A stretch of DNA of 64,000 bases from Corynebacterium casei LMG S-19264 (lineage in GTDB: Bacteria; Actinomycetota; Actinomycetes; Mycobacteriales; Mycobacteriaceae): assembly GCF_000550785.1 (NCBI RefSeq), contig NZ_CP004350.1:724009-788008 (forward strand), given 5' to 3'. Both the position numbers and the translations under genes were made by a program. The notes under the pieces are model-generated. The model searched no databases. It saw nothing but the letters and a program-made list of their open reading frames with translations, and was not told the DNA's origin. Below are positions 56,880-64,000 of this stretch, one piece after another. Within the stretch, counting starts at the first letter, position 1. Each line of letters opens with the position of its first letter.

Positions 56880-57088
56880 AAAGCCCTCCCGATTCGATCA
56901 TGTGATCGTTTATTTTTATGAATTTAGACAAAGCCAAACTATGTGGATGATTTCCTTTCGTGAGCAAATTTTTTAATGTGAATCACGAATGGCGCGATGT
57001 GTTCCGAGAAACCTACTGGGCGGGTAGCTGCGTAGATATAGCTCCGCTGTTTCAGCTCAGCTAGGTGTCCTGTATAAGGTGGTTGTTT

Positions 57089-57841
57089 GTGTTAACTGTT
57101 GCCATCATCATTCTTGCGTCCGTCCTCATCGGTGCGTTCTTCCAGCGCATTACCGGCATGGGTGTCGGCCTGTTGGGCGGGCCCGTCATGTCCATCTTCT
57201 TGGGGCCGGTGCAGGGCGTCACGATGGTCAATGGACTTTCCATTATTAATGCGGTGAATAATGCGTGGGCAGTACGGAAGCGAACAGATTGGAAGCGGTT
57301 CCGCATCATTTCGGCGGCCCTGATTTTAGGTTCGCTTCCTGCGGTTGCCGTGATTCATTTCCTGGATGGGCCAATTCTGCTTATTGCCATCGGCGTGTTT
57401 GTACTGCTGGGCTTGGGTATTTCATTGTTCCCGGCAGAGAAGTTCAAGATTCCCGCGGAAGCGAAAGGCCCGCTTTTCGCTTTCGGTATGGCCGGGGGAT
57501 TTATGTCCACCATCGCGGGAATCGCGGGGCCGTCATTGACGATTTATGCGCGGCTGACCAATTGGGATTACCGCGATTTCGTGGCGACACTACACCCAGT
57601 CCTCGTTGTCGCGAACACCGTGTCTTTCGTGCTCAAGCTGGTTTTGCTTGGCGGTGTTGATTTCGGCGGTGTGCCATTGTGGCTGTGGATTGTTGCCATT
57701 GCAATGCTTTTCGTTGGTGCTTGGCTCGGCGACAAGATCAATGACAGGGTTTCCACCCCGACTGCGCGTCAATTGGCCACTTTCCTCGCCGCAGCCGGCG
57801 CAATCGCCGTCTTGGTCCGCGGAATTACACAGCTAGTATAG
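57089..57841 (+). CDS. TauE/SafE-family anion exporter
   Basis: A 250-residue membrane protein of the TauE/SafE family with about seven or eight segments and the typical repeats ITGMGVGLLGGPVMSIFLGP (near residue 20) and GGFMSTIAGIAGPSLTIYA. Members export sulphite, sulphoacetate or related anions. The GTG start is preceded by AAGGTGG at the right spacing; an upstream GTG would add eight residues. It overlaps the end of the convergent carrier gene by 17 bases. Confidence 0.8.
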   Translation: MLTVAIIILASVLIGAFFQRITGMGVGLLGGPVMSIFLGPVQGVTMVNGLSIINAVNNAWAVRKRTDWKRFRIISAALILGSLPAVAVIHFLDGPILLIAIGVFVLLGLGISLFPAEKFKIPAEAKGPLFAFGMAGGFMSTIAGIAGPSLTIYARLTNWDYRDFVATLHPVLVVANTVSFVLKLVLLGGVDFGGVPLWLWIVAIAMLFVGAWLGDKINDRVSTPTARQLATFLAAAGAIAVLVRGITQLV

Positions 57842-58715
57842 GTTCCAAAGTCTTGCGTGAGCGCCAGATTCCATCGAATCCAAGAATGGCTAGCGCAAAC
57901 CCGAGAAGCGAATACACCAGGGCGTCACTCATATCGAGGGACTCGCCAAGCAGTAGTGCAGCCGCGAATAGCAGGATTGGTTCGCCGTAACTCAGTAGCC
58001 CGAAGATGGGCATGCTCAACAACACTGATGCGGCAAGGTAGAGAGCCATGGCGACTGCACCGGCGAGGCCAGCGCAAATCACCATGATCATCATGTCGGT
58101 ATCCAAGGCGTCTGGAATGGCGAATAACAACGCTATGGCAATTGGGCTGAGATCGATGGTCTCAGCGCCGTAGCAAAAGGAGCTATTAAAACCGGAGTAA
58201 CTGCGCAATGCGAAATAGAGTGCGTAGCCGACCGCGATAGCGAAAGTTACCCAGGAAATCTGCGCGCTGAAAATAAATTTTGTGGTCACTGCAATAATCG
58301 CGATACCAACAGCTATCCATTGTAGACGGCTGATAATGCTGGAAAAGAAGAATCTTCCCACCACTAGGAAGATGGGCAAAAGCAAGTAACCCAGCGAAGC
58401 ATCTAGGGCATGGCCTTTGTGTGACCAAGCGAATAGCCACAGCTGCAGCGCAATCAGTGCGACCAGAAGAACAAAGTAGAAGACGTTAAGCGGACCTTTC
58501 TGCAGGACATCCCAGAAAGCTTTGAAGGCCCGCCGGCGAGCGGGAAAACTTAGCAAGAGTCCGTAGCAGGCTGCAGTGAGCAGCACCCGCCACGCAACGA
58601 GCGTCGAAGCTTGCGCTTCAATGGCTCCGGAGACAAAGAAGATTGCTCCGAAAAGCACCGACGCGAGAATTGAAGTGACCACGCCGGCCGAGGTCATGCA
58701 TTTAGTCGTCACCAA
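57825..58715 (-). CDS. EamA/DMT-family transporter
   Basis: A 296-residue membrane protein with about ten hydrophobic segments of the EamA drug/metabolite type. The signature WLFAWSHKGHALDASLGYLLLP and the end YGEPILLFAAALLLGESLDMS match RarD-like members. These export amino acids or other small metabolites; substrate unknown. The GTG start has GGAG six bases upstream; an ATG six codons later is possible. It overlaps the end of the truncated LDH2-type gene upstream, so both probably share a transcript. Confidence 0.8.
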   Translation of the reverse strand: MVTTKCMTSAGVVTSILASVLFGAIFFVSGAIEAQASTLVAWRVLLTAACYGLLLSFPARRRAFKAFWDVLQKGPLNVFYFVLLVALIALQLWLFAWSHKGHALDASLGYLLLPIFLVVGRFFFSSIISRLQWIAVGIAIIAVTTKFIFSAQISWVTFAIAVGYALYFALRSYSGFNSSFCYGAETIDLSPIAIALLFAIPDALDTDMMIMVICAGLAGAVAMALYLAASVLLSMPIFGLLSYGEPILLFAAALLLGESLDMSDALVYSLLGFALAILGFDGIWRSRKTLEPILAV

Positions 58716-59235
58716 TCACTCCTTGCACTGGAACCAATTCCGCTGCCTGGATGCTGGCGAGCAGCTGTTCATAGAGTTGCTCATCAACCTTGATGTCGTT
58801 CTTGATTTCGCGTTGGCGGCCAGGAATGTAAACCCCATGTTCACGTTCAAGCACCTGGACATGGGAGTCGATTCGCTCCAGGTAATTCTCGCCAAAGAAA
58901 GCCGGATTGATCGCGATGATGAAAACGCCAATCGACGGGATCTCGCCGCCCTTATCAAACGCGGGAGACTCCAAAGACCACAGCCCGCCAGCAAGCCCGG
59001 CCAAAGATTCCACCATCAGGCAAACATTGGCGAGCTTGTGTCCAGCAGGAAGAAGCGCACCTTCAAGAGCTTCCAGCGCATCCGGTGTTGGCAGGCCTTC
59101 GATGCTTAACGCCCAGCCATCAGGCAGCGGAGTGTTGTTCTTGGCAGCTTCTCTGATGGAAACAAAAGCCGATGGCGTGATGGATTGGTCAATGACGAGT
59201 GGACGGACCTTGAGAGGTACTGCAAAGGAAAGGGG
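58702..59235 (-). pseudogene. truncated LDH2-family oxidoreductase
   Basis: About 178 residues match the C-terminal half of the LDH2 family (malate/ureidoglycolate/2,3-diketogulonate dehydrogenases). Landmarks are SFAVPLKVRPLVIDQSITPSA, PDGWALSIEGLPTPDALEALEGALLPAGHK and VCLMVESLAGLAGGLW. A full member has around 330-350 residues; the N-terminal half, with the catalytic His, is missing. The frame stays open back to 59358, but the added residues (rich in Cys, Ser and His) do not resemble the family. Boundary estimated from where similarity begins. Confidence 0.7.
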
Positions 59236-59278
59236 ATGGAGGGAACACGAGGACGGACAACAAACCCACCTTGTGATG

Positions 59279-59360
59279 TGTGATCGCAAAAATGCATTGA
59301 AGCAAGGTGGTTCGCAAACTTTTAAAGATTGAATAAACCCTGTGCGATTTGTGATCACAA
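59279..59360. promoter_or_regulatory. two similar operator-like sites upstream of the aldehyde dehydrogenase
   Basis: TGTGATCGCAA (59279-59289) and TTGTGATCACAA (59349-59360) are near-identical; the second is a perfect 12-base palindrome. GTGTTCTAGACAC also occurs at about 59368. They lie between the truncated LDH2 gene and the aldehyde dehydrogenase, and may bind the GntR protein encoded downstream of the latter. A single TTATCCACA also lies just before the dehydrogenase gene. Confidence 0.45.
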
Positions 59361-59432
59361 TTTATGGTGTTCTAGACACAGTAAATCCGTTGTGGTTATC
59401 CACATCATGACCGCTGAATGACTAGGAATGAC

Positions 59433-60913
59433 ATGTCCAATACACGTGTTGACGTAGCCGCTTTCATTACAGAGCAAGAATTCCCGCCATTGCAGCACTT
59501 CATCAATGGAGCGTTCGTGGAGTCTGCTGGTGAAGAGTATTCTGAGGTGGTCAATCCCGCCAATGGCCAGGTAATTGCGCTTGTTCCACGCGGTTCGACT
59601 GCTGATGTCGATGATGCAGTCAATGCAGCTCATGATGCATTCCGGCAGTGGGGAAGTGTGACGCCGAAAGAGGGTTCCGAGGCCATGCTTGCTATAGCGA
59701 ATGTCGTGGAAGAAAACGCTGACCTGCTTGCACGTCTTGAAGCTCATAACGCGGGTAAGCCTTTGGAAGTTGCGGGCGATGACGTCGATGGCACCGTGGA
59801 TATCTTCCGCTTCTCCGCTGGTGCTGCGCGTGCTTTCACTGAAGCGGGTGCTGGTGATTACGTTGAGGACCACACGTCATTCATTCTTCGTGAGCCATTG
59901 GGCGTCATCGGCGCTATCGTGCCGTGGAACTACCCGCTGCTCATGGGTGCCTGGAAGATTGCTCCCATCCTTGCCGCTGGTAACACTTTGGTTCTCAAGC
60001 CGGCAGAGCAGACCCCACTGTCAGTGCTGAAGCTCGCAGAGCTCATTGCTGGGGTTCTTCCTCGTGGCGTATTCAACGTAGTTACTGGCCTTGGCCGTGA
60101 GGTCGGTGAGGCGCTGTCTCGTCACGAGAAGATCGCCATGGTTGCTACGACGGGCAGTGTTGGCAGTGGCCGTGCCGTTGCCTCCGCAGCTTCCGGCACC
60201 CTCAAGCCCGTGCACTTGGAACTTGGTGGCAAAGCACCCGTCGTGGTGTTCAAGGATGCTGACTTGGATGCGGTTGCCGAGGGCGTGTGTGAAGCTGGCT
60301 TCTGGAACTCCGGCCAGGAGTGCGGCGCTGGTACCAGGATCCTCGTGGACAAGGATGTGGAAGCCGAACTGGTGGAGAAACTCGTTGCCCAGATTGGCAC
60401 CCTCACGGTCGGTGACCCAGCCGAAGGCGAGCACATCGAGCAGGGCCCGCTGGTGTCTGAGCAGCACTTTGAGCGAGTCAAAGGATTCCTCGAGCGCGCA
60501 CAAAACGAAGGCGCAGTTGCCGCACTGGGCGGCTCGGCGGCTGACCGTGAAGGCTTCTTCATTCAGCCAACTGTGCTGACCAACGTTCTACCTGGCACAG
60601 AGGCTGCCCAAGAAGAAATCTTTAGCCCAGTCATCACTGTGGAAACCTTTGAGACTGAAGAAGAAGCAATCGAGCGCGCTAACGACACCCCATACGGCCT
60701 GAGTGCTTCAGTGTGGACCACGGACGCCGCACGTTCCATCGATGTTCCACGCAAGATTGACGCCGGTACTGTCTGGGTTAACTCCCACCTGGTGCTTGCG
60801 AACGAAGTTCAATGGGCGGATTCAAGGGCTCCGGCTACGGCCGCGACCTATCGCTCTACGCGCTACAGGACTACTCCCGCACGAAGCACATCCAAATCAA
60901 CCACGGTCGATAG
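59433..60913 (+). pseudogene. aldehyde dehydrogenase, frameshifted near its end
   Basis: An ALDH of about 493 residues with all landmarks: VPWNYPLLMGAWKIAPILAA, LELGGKAPV with the general-base Glu, and FWNSGQECGAGTRI with the catalytic Cys. It resembles aminobutyraldehyde or betaine aldehyde dehydrogenases. After residue NSHLVLANEV the current frame turns into an Ala/Thr/Ser-rich tail. The expected end GGFKGSGYGRDLSIYALQDY, finishing in INHGR, lies in the minus-1 frame. Adding one G in the GGG run at 60814-60816 restores it. The stop at 60911 then ends a normal protein. A perfect inverted repeat overlaps that stop. Confidence 0.85.
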
Positions 60914-60935
60914 TGGTGAACACTATCGACCGTGG
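60901..60935 (+). repeat. perfect 15-base inverted repeat at the dehydrogenase stop
   Basis: CCACGGTCGATAGTG and its exact reverse complement surround GTGAA. The restored stop codon of the aldehyde dehydrogenase lies inside the left arm. There is no T run, so it may be a mRNA end-stabilising hairpin. Confidence 0.55.
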
Positions 60936-61008
60936 GAGAAAGGGAGAGCGCTATCTACCGCGTGACTAATTAAAACTTGCTGGTGCTGCTCCAAGGCACC
61001 AGCGACAC

Positions 61009-61057
61009 AGAAAGACCTGGCATCCGTCCTCCATCGGATGCCAGGTCTTTCTACTTT
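61009..61057. terminator. convergent terminator between the aldehyde dehydrogenase and a GntR gene
   Basis: AGAAAGACCTGGCATCCG and its exact reverse complement form an 18-base stem with an 8-base loop, followed on the plus strand by ACTTTTC. The flanking genes converge here, so it may act on both strands. Confidence 0.82.
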
Positions 61058-61072
61058 TCAATTGGCCTGCGA

Positions 61073-61752
61073 CTAGCGTGCGACCAGTGTGGTTTCAAAG
61101 TCGTACATATCAGGGCGGTAGCAGTGATTACCTAGCTCAATAACCTGACCGGAGTTATCCAAAGCAACGCGCTCTACAGTCAGTAGCGGACCGCCGTCAT
61201 CAACGCCCAGGAGACGGCTTTCATCACCAACCGCGCGGCGTGCGCCGATTCGCTGGTTTGCAATCTTCAAGTTCACACCGCGCTGGCGCAGCGCGTCATA
61301 CATGCCGCCGTCTTCTAGCTCTTCGCGGGTGATGTCATTAAAGGCTGGGGGAATGTGGTTTTCCAAAATCGCCACGGGGGTATCGCCAGCAGACGGTGCT
61401 CCAAGACTTCCGTCTTTGGATCCAGGTTGGCGTTTTTCAAGTCATTGTAAAAAGACGTCAGCTCCACCGGACGCGTCGCATGACTTTGTACTACCTGGGT
61501 TCCCACGCCGCGGCGGCGTACCAGCAAACCTTTGTCAACCACTTCCTGGATGGCGCGACGCACGGTAGGACGGGAGACGCTGAGGCGCTTGGCTAAAGAA
61601 ATCTCGTTTTCTAGGCGGGTGCCGGGAGGTAAAACGCCATCGCGAATTCCATCTTCCAGGCATTGTGCTACCTGGAAGTAAAGCGGGACCGGGCCGTTGC
61701 GGTCTAGGTCTTTAAAAAGTTCGGCGGGCCAGACCGGTGCGCTGGATGTCAT
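61073..61752 (-). pseudogene. GntR/UTRA regulator with internal deletion and frameshift
   Basis: The N-terminal half is an intact GntR winged helix-turn-helix: LPPGTRLENEISLAKRLSVSRPTVRRAIQEVVDKGLLVRR (about residues 41-80). The following UTRA ligand domain breaks at VLEHRLLA: in the current frame it ends in nonsense, while in another frame it continues as TPVAILENHIPPAFNDITREELED...VDDGGPLLTVERVAL. The usual segment between those parts (about 20-25 residues) is absent, so an internal deletion joined with the frame change is likely. It lies head-to-tail with the convergent aldehyde dehydrogenase and may once have controlled it. Confidence 0.78.
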
Positions 61753-62198
61753 GGGGCTTCCTTCTCTGCTCGTCTACCTTTTGGCATGCAATATGTTAGG
61801 ACAATTGAACAATATTACTTTGACGGTGATTTGTCCAGAGCTTTTCAGGCTCCAGGCCTGGGAAGAATTCACCCATCAGTTGGTTCATCTTGCGGTTTGT
61901 AAAACGCCGGGAACACCCAGCATACAAACTCGCGCAGGTTCTGAGCTGCAAATATGGGTTTTTCAATTTGCAAGCTATCTTTGTTAGCTATTTTAAGGAG
62001 CAATACAGCCATTTGAGCGGTGTAAATGCCTTGTTCAAGGCCAGTGTTGCCGCTACCAGGAAAAGGCTTTGCCCTATTTGTTAGGTGATATTGTCAAGTC
62101 CTTTGAAGTTCAAATACCTGAATGGTCTAACAAAGTTCTTTAGACCGTGTAGCGGAGGAGCGGCTTTCTATTTGGCCGCACGCCGATAGAAAAATGAA
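61753..62198. promoter_or_regulatory. intergenic region with an operator-like dyad
   Basis: A stretch of 446 bases without a gene. GGTCTAA (62124-62130) and TTAGACC (62140-62146) form a perfect inverted repeat. TTTCTATTTGGC/GCCGATAGAAA (62165-62192) may form a hairpin just past the end of the cyclodeaminase-like gene. The AT-rich part near 61800 could hold the GntR promoter. Confidence 0.4.
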
Positions 62199-63113
62199 TC
62201 AGATACGTGCGGCGATGGCCTCAGCGAGAACCAAGTCTTCCCACGGCATGCCGGTGAATTTGAAAACCACTGGGGCGCTGCGGTGAAGCTCAACCTCGCC
62301 GCGCACAACGTCGGTGAAGCTTACGAGGGATTCTTTGTCGAGATTGCCTTCGTTAACGGCCTGGATGATATCGCCAGCTTCGCGAAATGCTGCGGCTTCT
62401 TCTTCCATAATGACCTGCGCACGCGCTAGGAGCGCGCCGGGGAGCTCGCGGGCATCGGGGGAGTGTGAGCCTACAGCGACAACTACGGCGTCATTGCGAA
62501 CTTCTGCATCGTCGATGACTGGCTGCGGGGAGGTAGTGGTAGTGATGATTAATTCTGCGTTGCAGATAGCTTCGTGGGCAGGGTCGCTTCCCGCTTGTAG
62601 CCAGTTGTCTAAGTCAGCGGGCTGTGTGCGGCTGATGAACGTGATTTTTGTATCGCGGATACCTTCGCATACTGATTCCACGGTTCTAGCGTGAGCACGG
62701 CCCTGGGCTCCTACTCCGACAATGACCACATCGAGTGGCTGTGAAGAAGTAGTAAGTAAGTGAGATACCCCTGCGAGCGACACAGCCGGTGTGCGTAGGT
62801 TAGTCAGAGCAACGCCGTCGATGGTAGCGGTGGGTTGCAATGTGGAGCCATCGAAAAGCACATAAATGCCGTTGACACTAGGAATGCTTGGGTCTGCTGT
62901 CTTACCGGGGATGGAAATAAGCTTGATGCCAAAGCCTGTCGGCGAATTAGAAGGCATCAATAGAAAGTCACCGTTGGTGATTTCTGCTCGGCTGCGTTCC
63001 AAATCTGTCGACGGATCAAAACCCTGCTGCAGGTATTCGCGCAGCGCCAAGACTGCCTGTTTGGGGCTTAAAGTCTTTTCAACCTGGTGGGAATCAATGT
63101 GAATCAGCGTCAT
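62199..63113 (-). CDS. ornithine cyclodeaminase / mu-crystallin family protein
   Basis: A protein of about 304 residues of the OCD/mu-crystallin family, with substrate-binding ADPSIPSVNGIYVLFDGS, the dinucleotide motif VVIVGVGAQGRAHARTVESV (near residue 125) and the conserved Asp region NAELIITTTTS. Members are ornithine cyclodeaminases, alanine dehydrogenases or ketimine reductases; the exact activity cannot be told. The ATG giving MTLIHIDSHQ is preceded by GGAAGG and chosen over an earlier start with no site. It appears intact, unlike its neighbours. Confidence 0.78.
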   Translation of the reverse strand: MTLIHIDSHQVEKTLSPKQAVLALREYLQQGFDPSTDLERSRAEITNGDFLLMPSNSPTGFGIKLISIPGKTADPSIPSVNGIYVLFDGSTLQPTATIDGVALTNLRTPAVSLAGVSHLLTTSSQPLDVVIVGVGAQGRAHARTVESVCEGIRDTKITFISRTQPADLDNWLQAGSDPAHEAICNAELIITTTTSPQPVIDDAEVRNDAVVVAVGSHSPDARELPGALLARAQVIMEEEAAAFREAGDIIQAVNEGNLDKESLVSFTDVVRGEVELHRSAPVVFKFTGMPWEDLVLAEAIAARI

Positions 63114-63182
63114 TGTCGGAGCCTTCCATTGGTGGATAATTGAATTCCACCTTATTAGACCCAAGCTGCTGACGGGCGGGAT

Positions 63183-63440
63183 TTAGGCAAAGTGAGCTTT
63201 TCGTGCTCTGTATCTTTCCGACGGGATATCCACGCCGGAATCTAATAGCCGCTGATAAATAGAACCTGAATCAGAGTCGAACGTTCAATCTGCTGGCCTA
63301 CTTCCAGTGGGTAATTCGGCCGCTCCACCATGACTTTTCGCCATCCATCAGCCGTAGGCGGTACACGGAAACAATCGGAGTGCCTTCAGACCGAAGCTCA
63401 TCTTGGCTATTATTTTCCTGGTGATTTCCGGACTCGGCGC
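63183..63440 (-). pseudogene. remnant of a GntR/UTRA regulator ligand domain
   Basis: Read on the minus strand in shifting frames this region gives GTPIVSVYRLRLMDGEK, then VMVERPNYPLEVGQQIERST, then GSIYQRLLDSGVDIPSERYR followed by a stop. These match the C-terminal UTRA domain of GntR regulators, which carries the pattern of a small strand, VERRNYP-like, then a YxxL-type helix. At least two frame changes are needed. No intact DNA-binding half was found. Confidence 0.6.
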
Positions 63441-63489
63441 AGTCGTAGGAACCGAGGCGCTGTCTTCAGGGGCAGTGGGGCTGCTATCT

Positions 63490-63823
63490 AAACTTGTTAC
63501 CGAGCTTCACCACCGACTCTGTTGCCAGGAATTGAGGGCATGGGCAAGCAATTACGCTTACAGGGTTTCAAAGTCGGCCTGACCACGGTTTCGCGCGTGA
63601 AATCGTGGATATCATCTTGGGCGCAATGGGCTGTCCCGAACCATTCCTTATCCACAAAGTCATGGGTAAAGCAGGTATTCCTGAATCAGCAGAGGTTATC
63701 AGCGCTGGGGATACCAGCCGTGGCGTACTCACCGGGCATTTGAATGAGGAGTAGTTCAAGGCTCCTAACGCAGATTACGTCCCTGATCCCGCATTCTCTA
63801 TCGGCTCCATGATCAACAAATGA
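63490..63823 (+). pseudogene. remnant of a phosphonatase-like HAD hydrolase
   Basis: Frames on the plus strand give YRASPPTLLPGIEGMGKQLR then FKVGLTT, which after one G restores to GFAREIVDIILGAMG. This continues as PFLIHKVMGKAGIPESAEVI and SAGDTSRGVLTGHLNEE before an in-frame TAG. After the TAG, FKAPNADYVPDPAFSIGSMI follows in the same frame. This is the C-terminal two thirds of a phosphonoacetaldehyde-hydrolase-like HAD protein, with its Asp-containing GDTSRG motif. The N-terminal nucleophile region is missing, so the gene is certainly dead. It pairs with the adjacent GntR remnant. Confidence 0.65.
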
Positions 63824-64000
63824 GTAAGCCCTTCAACCCTGAGTTAACTGTGGGCCGGCGCGTGGCCGTTGTCCGGTGCCTTCGCAACACCTTTTGTTCT
63901 ACGTTCTAAAGAGCCCGTAGCAAAGCTGCCCAAAGCCCTCTCGGATTCAGTTGCCTCCGTTGCCTCTTACGCTGGCGCAACCGTGATGGCCGCGGTTGAG
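63824..64000. other. unassigned right edge
   Basis: No complete gene is visible. One plus-strand frame is open from about 63860 to the edge, giving KEPVAKLPKALSDSVASVAS, but it has no start codon with a ribosome site that I can support and no recognised family. It may be the degenerate beginning of a further gene outside the window. Confidence 0.3.

Noticed and set aside
59349..59360. GlxR (CRP-like) binding site
   Set aside because: The consensus has a 6-base spacer between TGTGA and TCACA; here the halves overlap, so it is more likely another regulator's site.
63270..63345. tRNA-like look of GTTCGA and paired segments
   Set aside because: No complete cloverleaf could be drawn, and the minus strand gives UTRA-domain peptides, so it is better explained as a GntR remnant.

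Overview
The window looks like chromosomal DNA of a Corynebacterium-type actinobacterium of moderate GC. The main evidence is the tandem acyl-CoA carboxylase beta genes (DtsR1/DtsR2 type) with a small epsilon subunit, birA and purK/purE nearby. A DUF3151 protein, two BCCT carriers and a fused QsuB-type dehydroshikimate dehydratase point the same way. No rRNA, tRNA, CRISPR array or insertion sequence was recognised.

Layout. 0-6 kb: end of an ATP-grasp (Cj0069-like) gene, then a choline uptake and oxidation operon (betT-betB-betA). 6-8 kb: an AbrB-type regulator joined to a two-gene ABC transporter. 8-14 kb: aldo/keto reductase, DUF3151 protein, Maf, and the carboxylase cluster accE-dtsR2-dtsR1. 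14-21 kb: trehalose synthase and a trehalose-type ABC importer whose binding-protein gene is separated from the permeases by an opposite-facing amino-acid oxidoreductase gene. 21-26 kb: birA, a PH-domain membrane protein, a short HNH/DUF222-like gene behind two inverted DnaA boxes, acetolactate decarboxylase, purK, purE and a YdcF-like gene. 26-35 kb: a BASS-family carrier, a dipeptide-type ABC operon whose binding-protein gene is frameshifted, and an RNase H protein. 35-46 kb: GntR regulator, pcaHGBC, qsuB, qsuD, an IclR regulator, a flavoprotein remnant and a TRAP transporter. 46-56 kb: aminotransferase, BCCT carrier, SGNH hydrolase lipoprotein, OsmC protein, a large FAD/NAD(P)-binding protein, and thiC behind a TPP riboswitch. 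56-64 kb: a stretch rich in broken genes.

How the genes work together. BetT, BetB and BetA import choline and oxidise it to the osmolyte glycine betaine. The DtsR/AccE proteins supply malonyl-CoA or longer carboxylated acyl-CoA for fatty and mycolic acids, and BirA provides the biotinylation their alpha partner needs. QsuD and QsuB channel quinate/shikimate toward protocatechuate, which PcaHG, PcaB and PcaC cleave and process. Here both modules lie in one co-directional run, with two candidate regulators and a TRAP importer beside them.

The most notable features are the merged quinate/protocatechuate cluster, the compact AbrB-ABC unit with nested operator-like dyads, the split trehalose locus, and the decay zone at the right end. 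That zone contains a frameshifted iron-type binding protein, a truncated LDH2-family gene, a frameshifted aldehyde dehydrogenase, an internally deleted GntR gene, and remnants of a phosphonatase-like HAD gene and a second GntR gene. Some single-base frameshifts fall in short G runs and could be sequence errors. The deletion, truncation and nonsense lesions cannot be explained that way.
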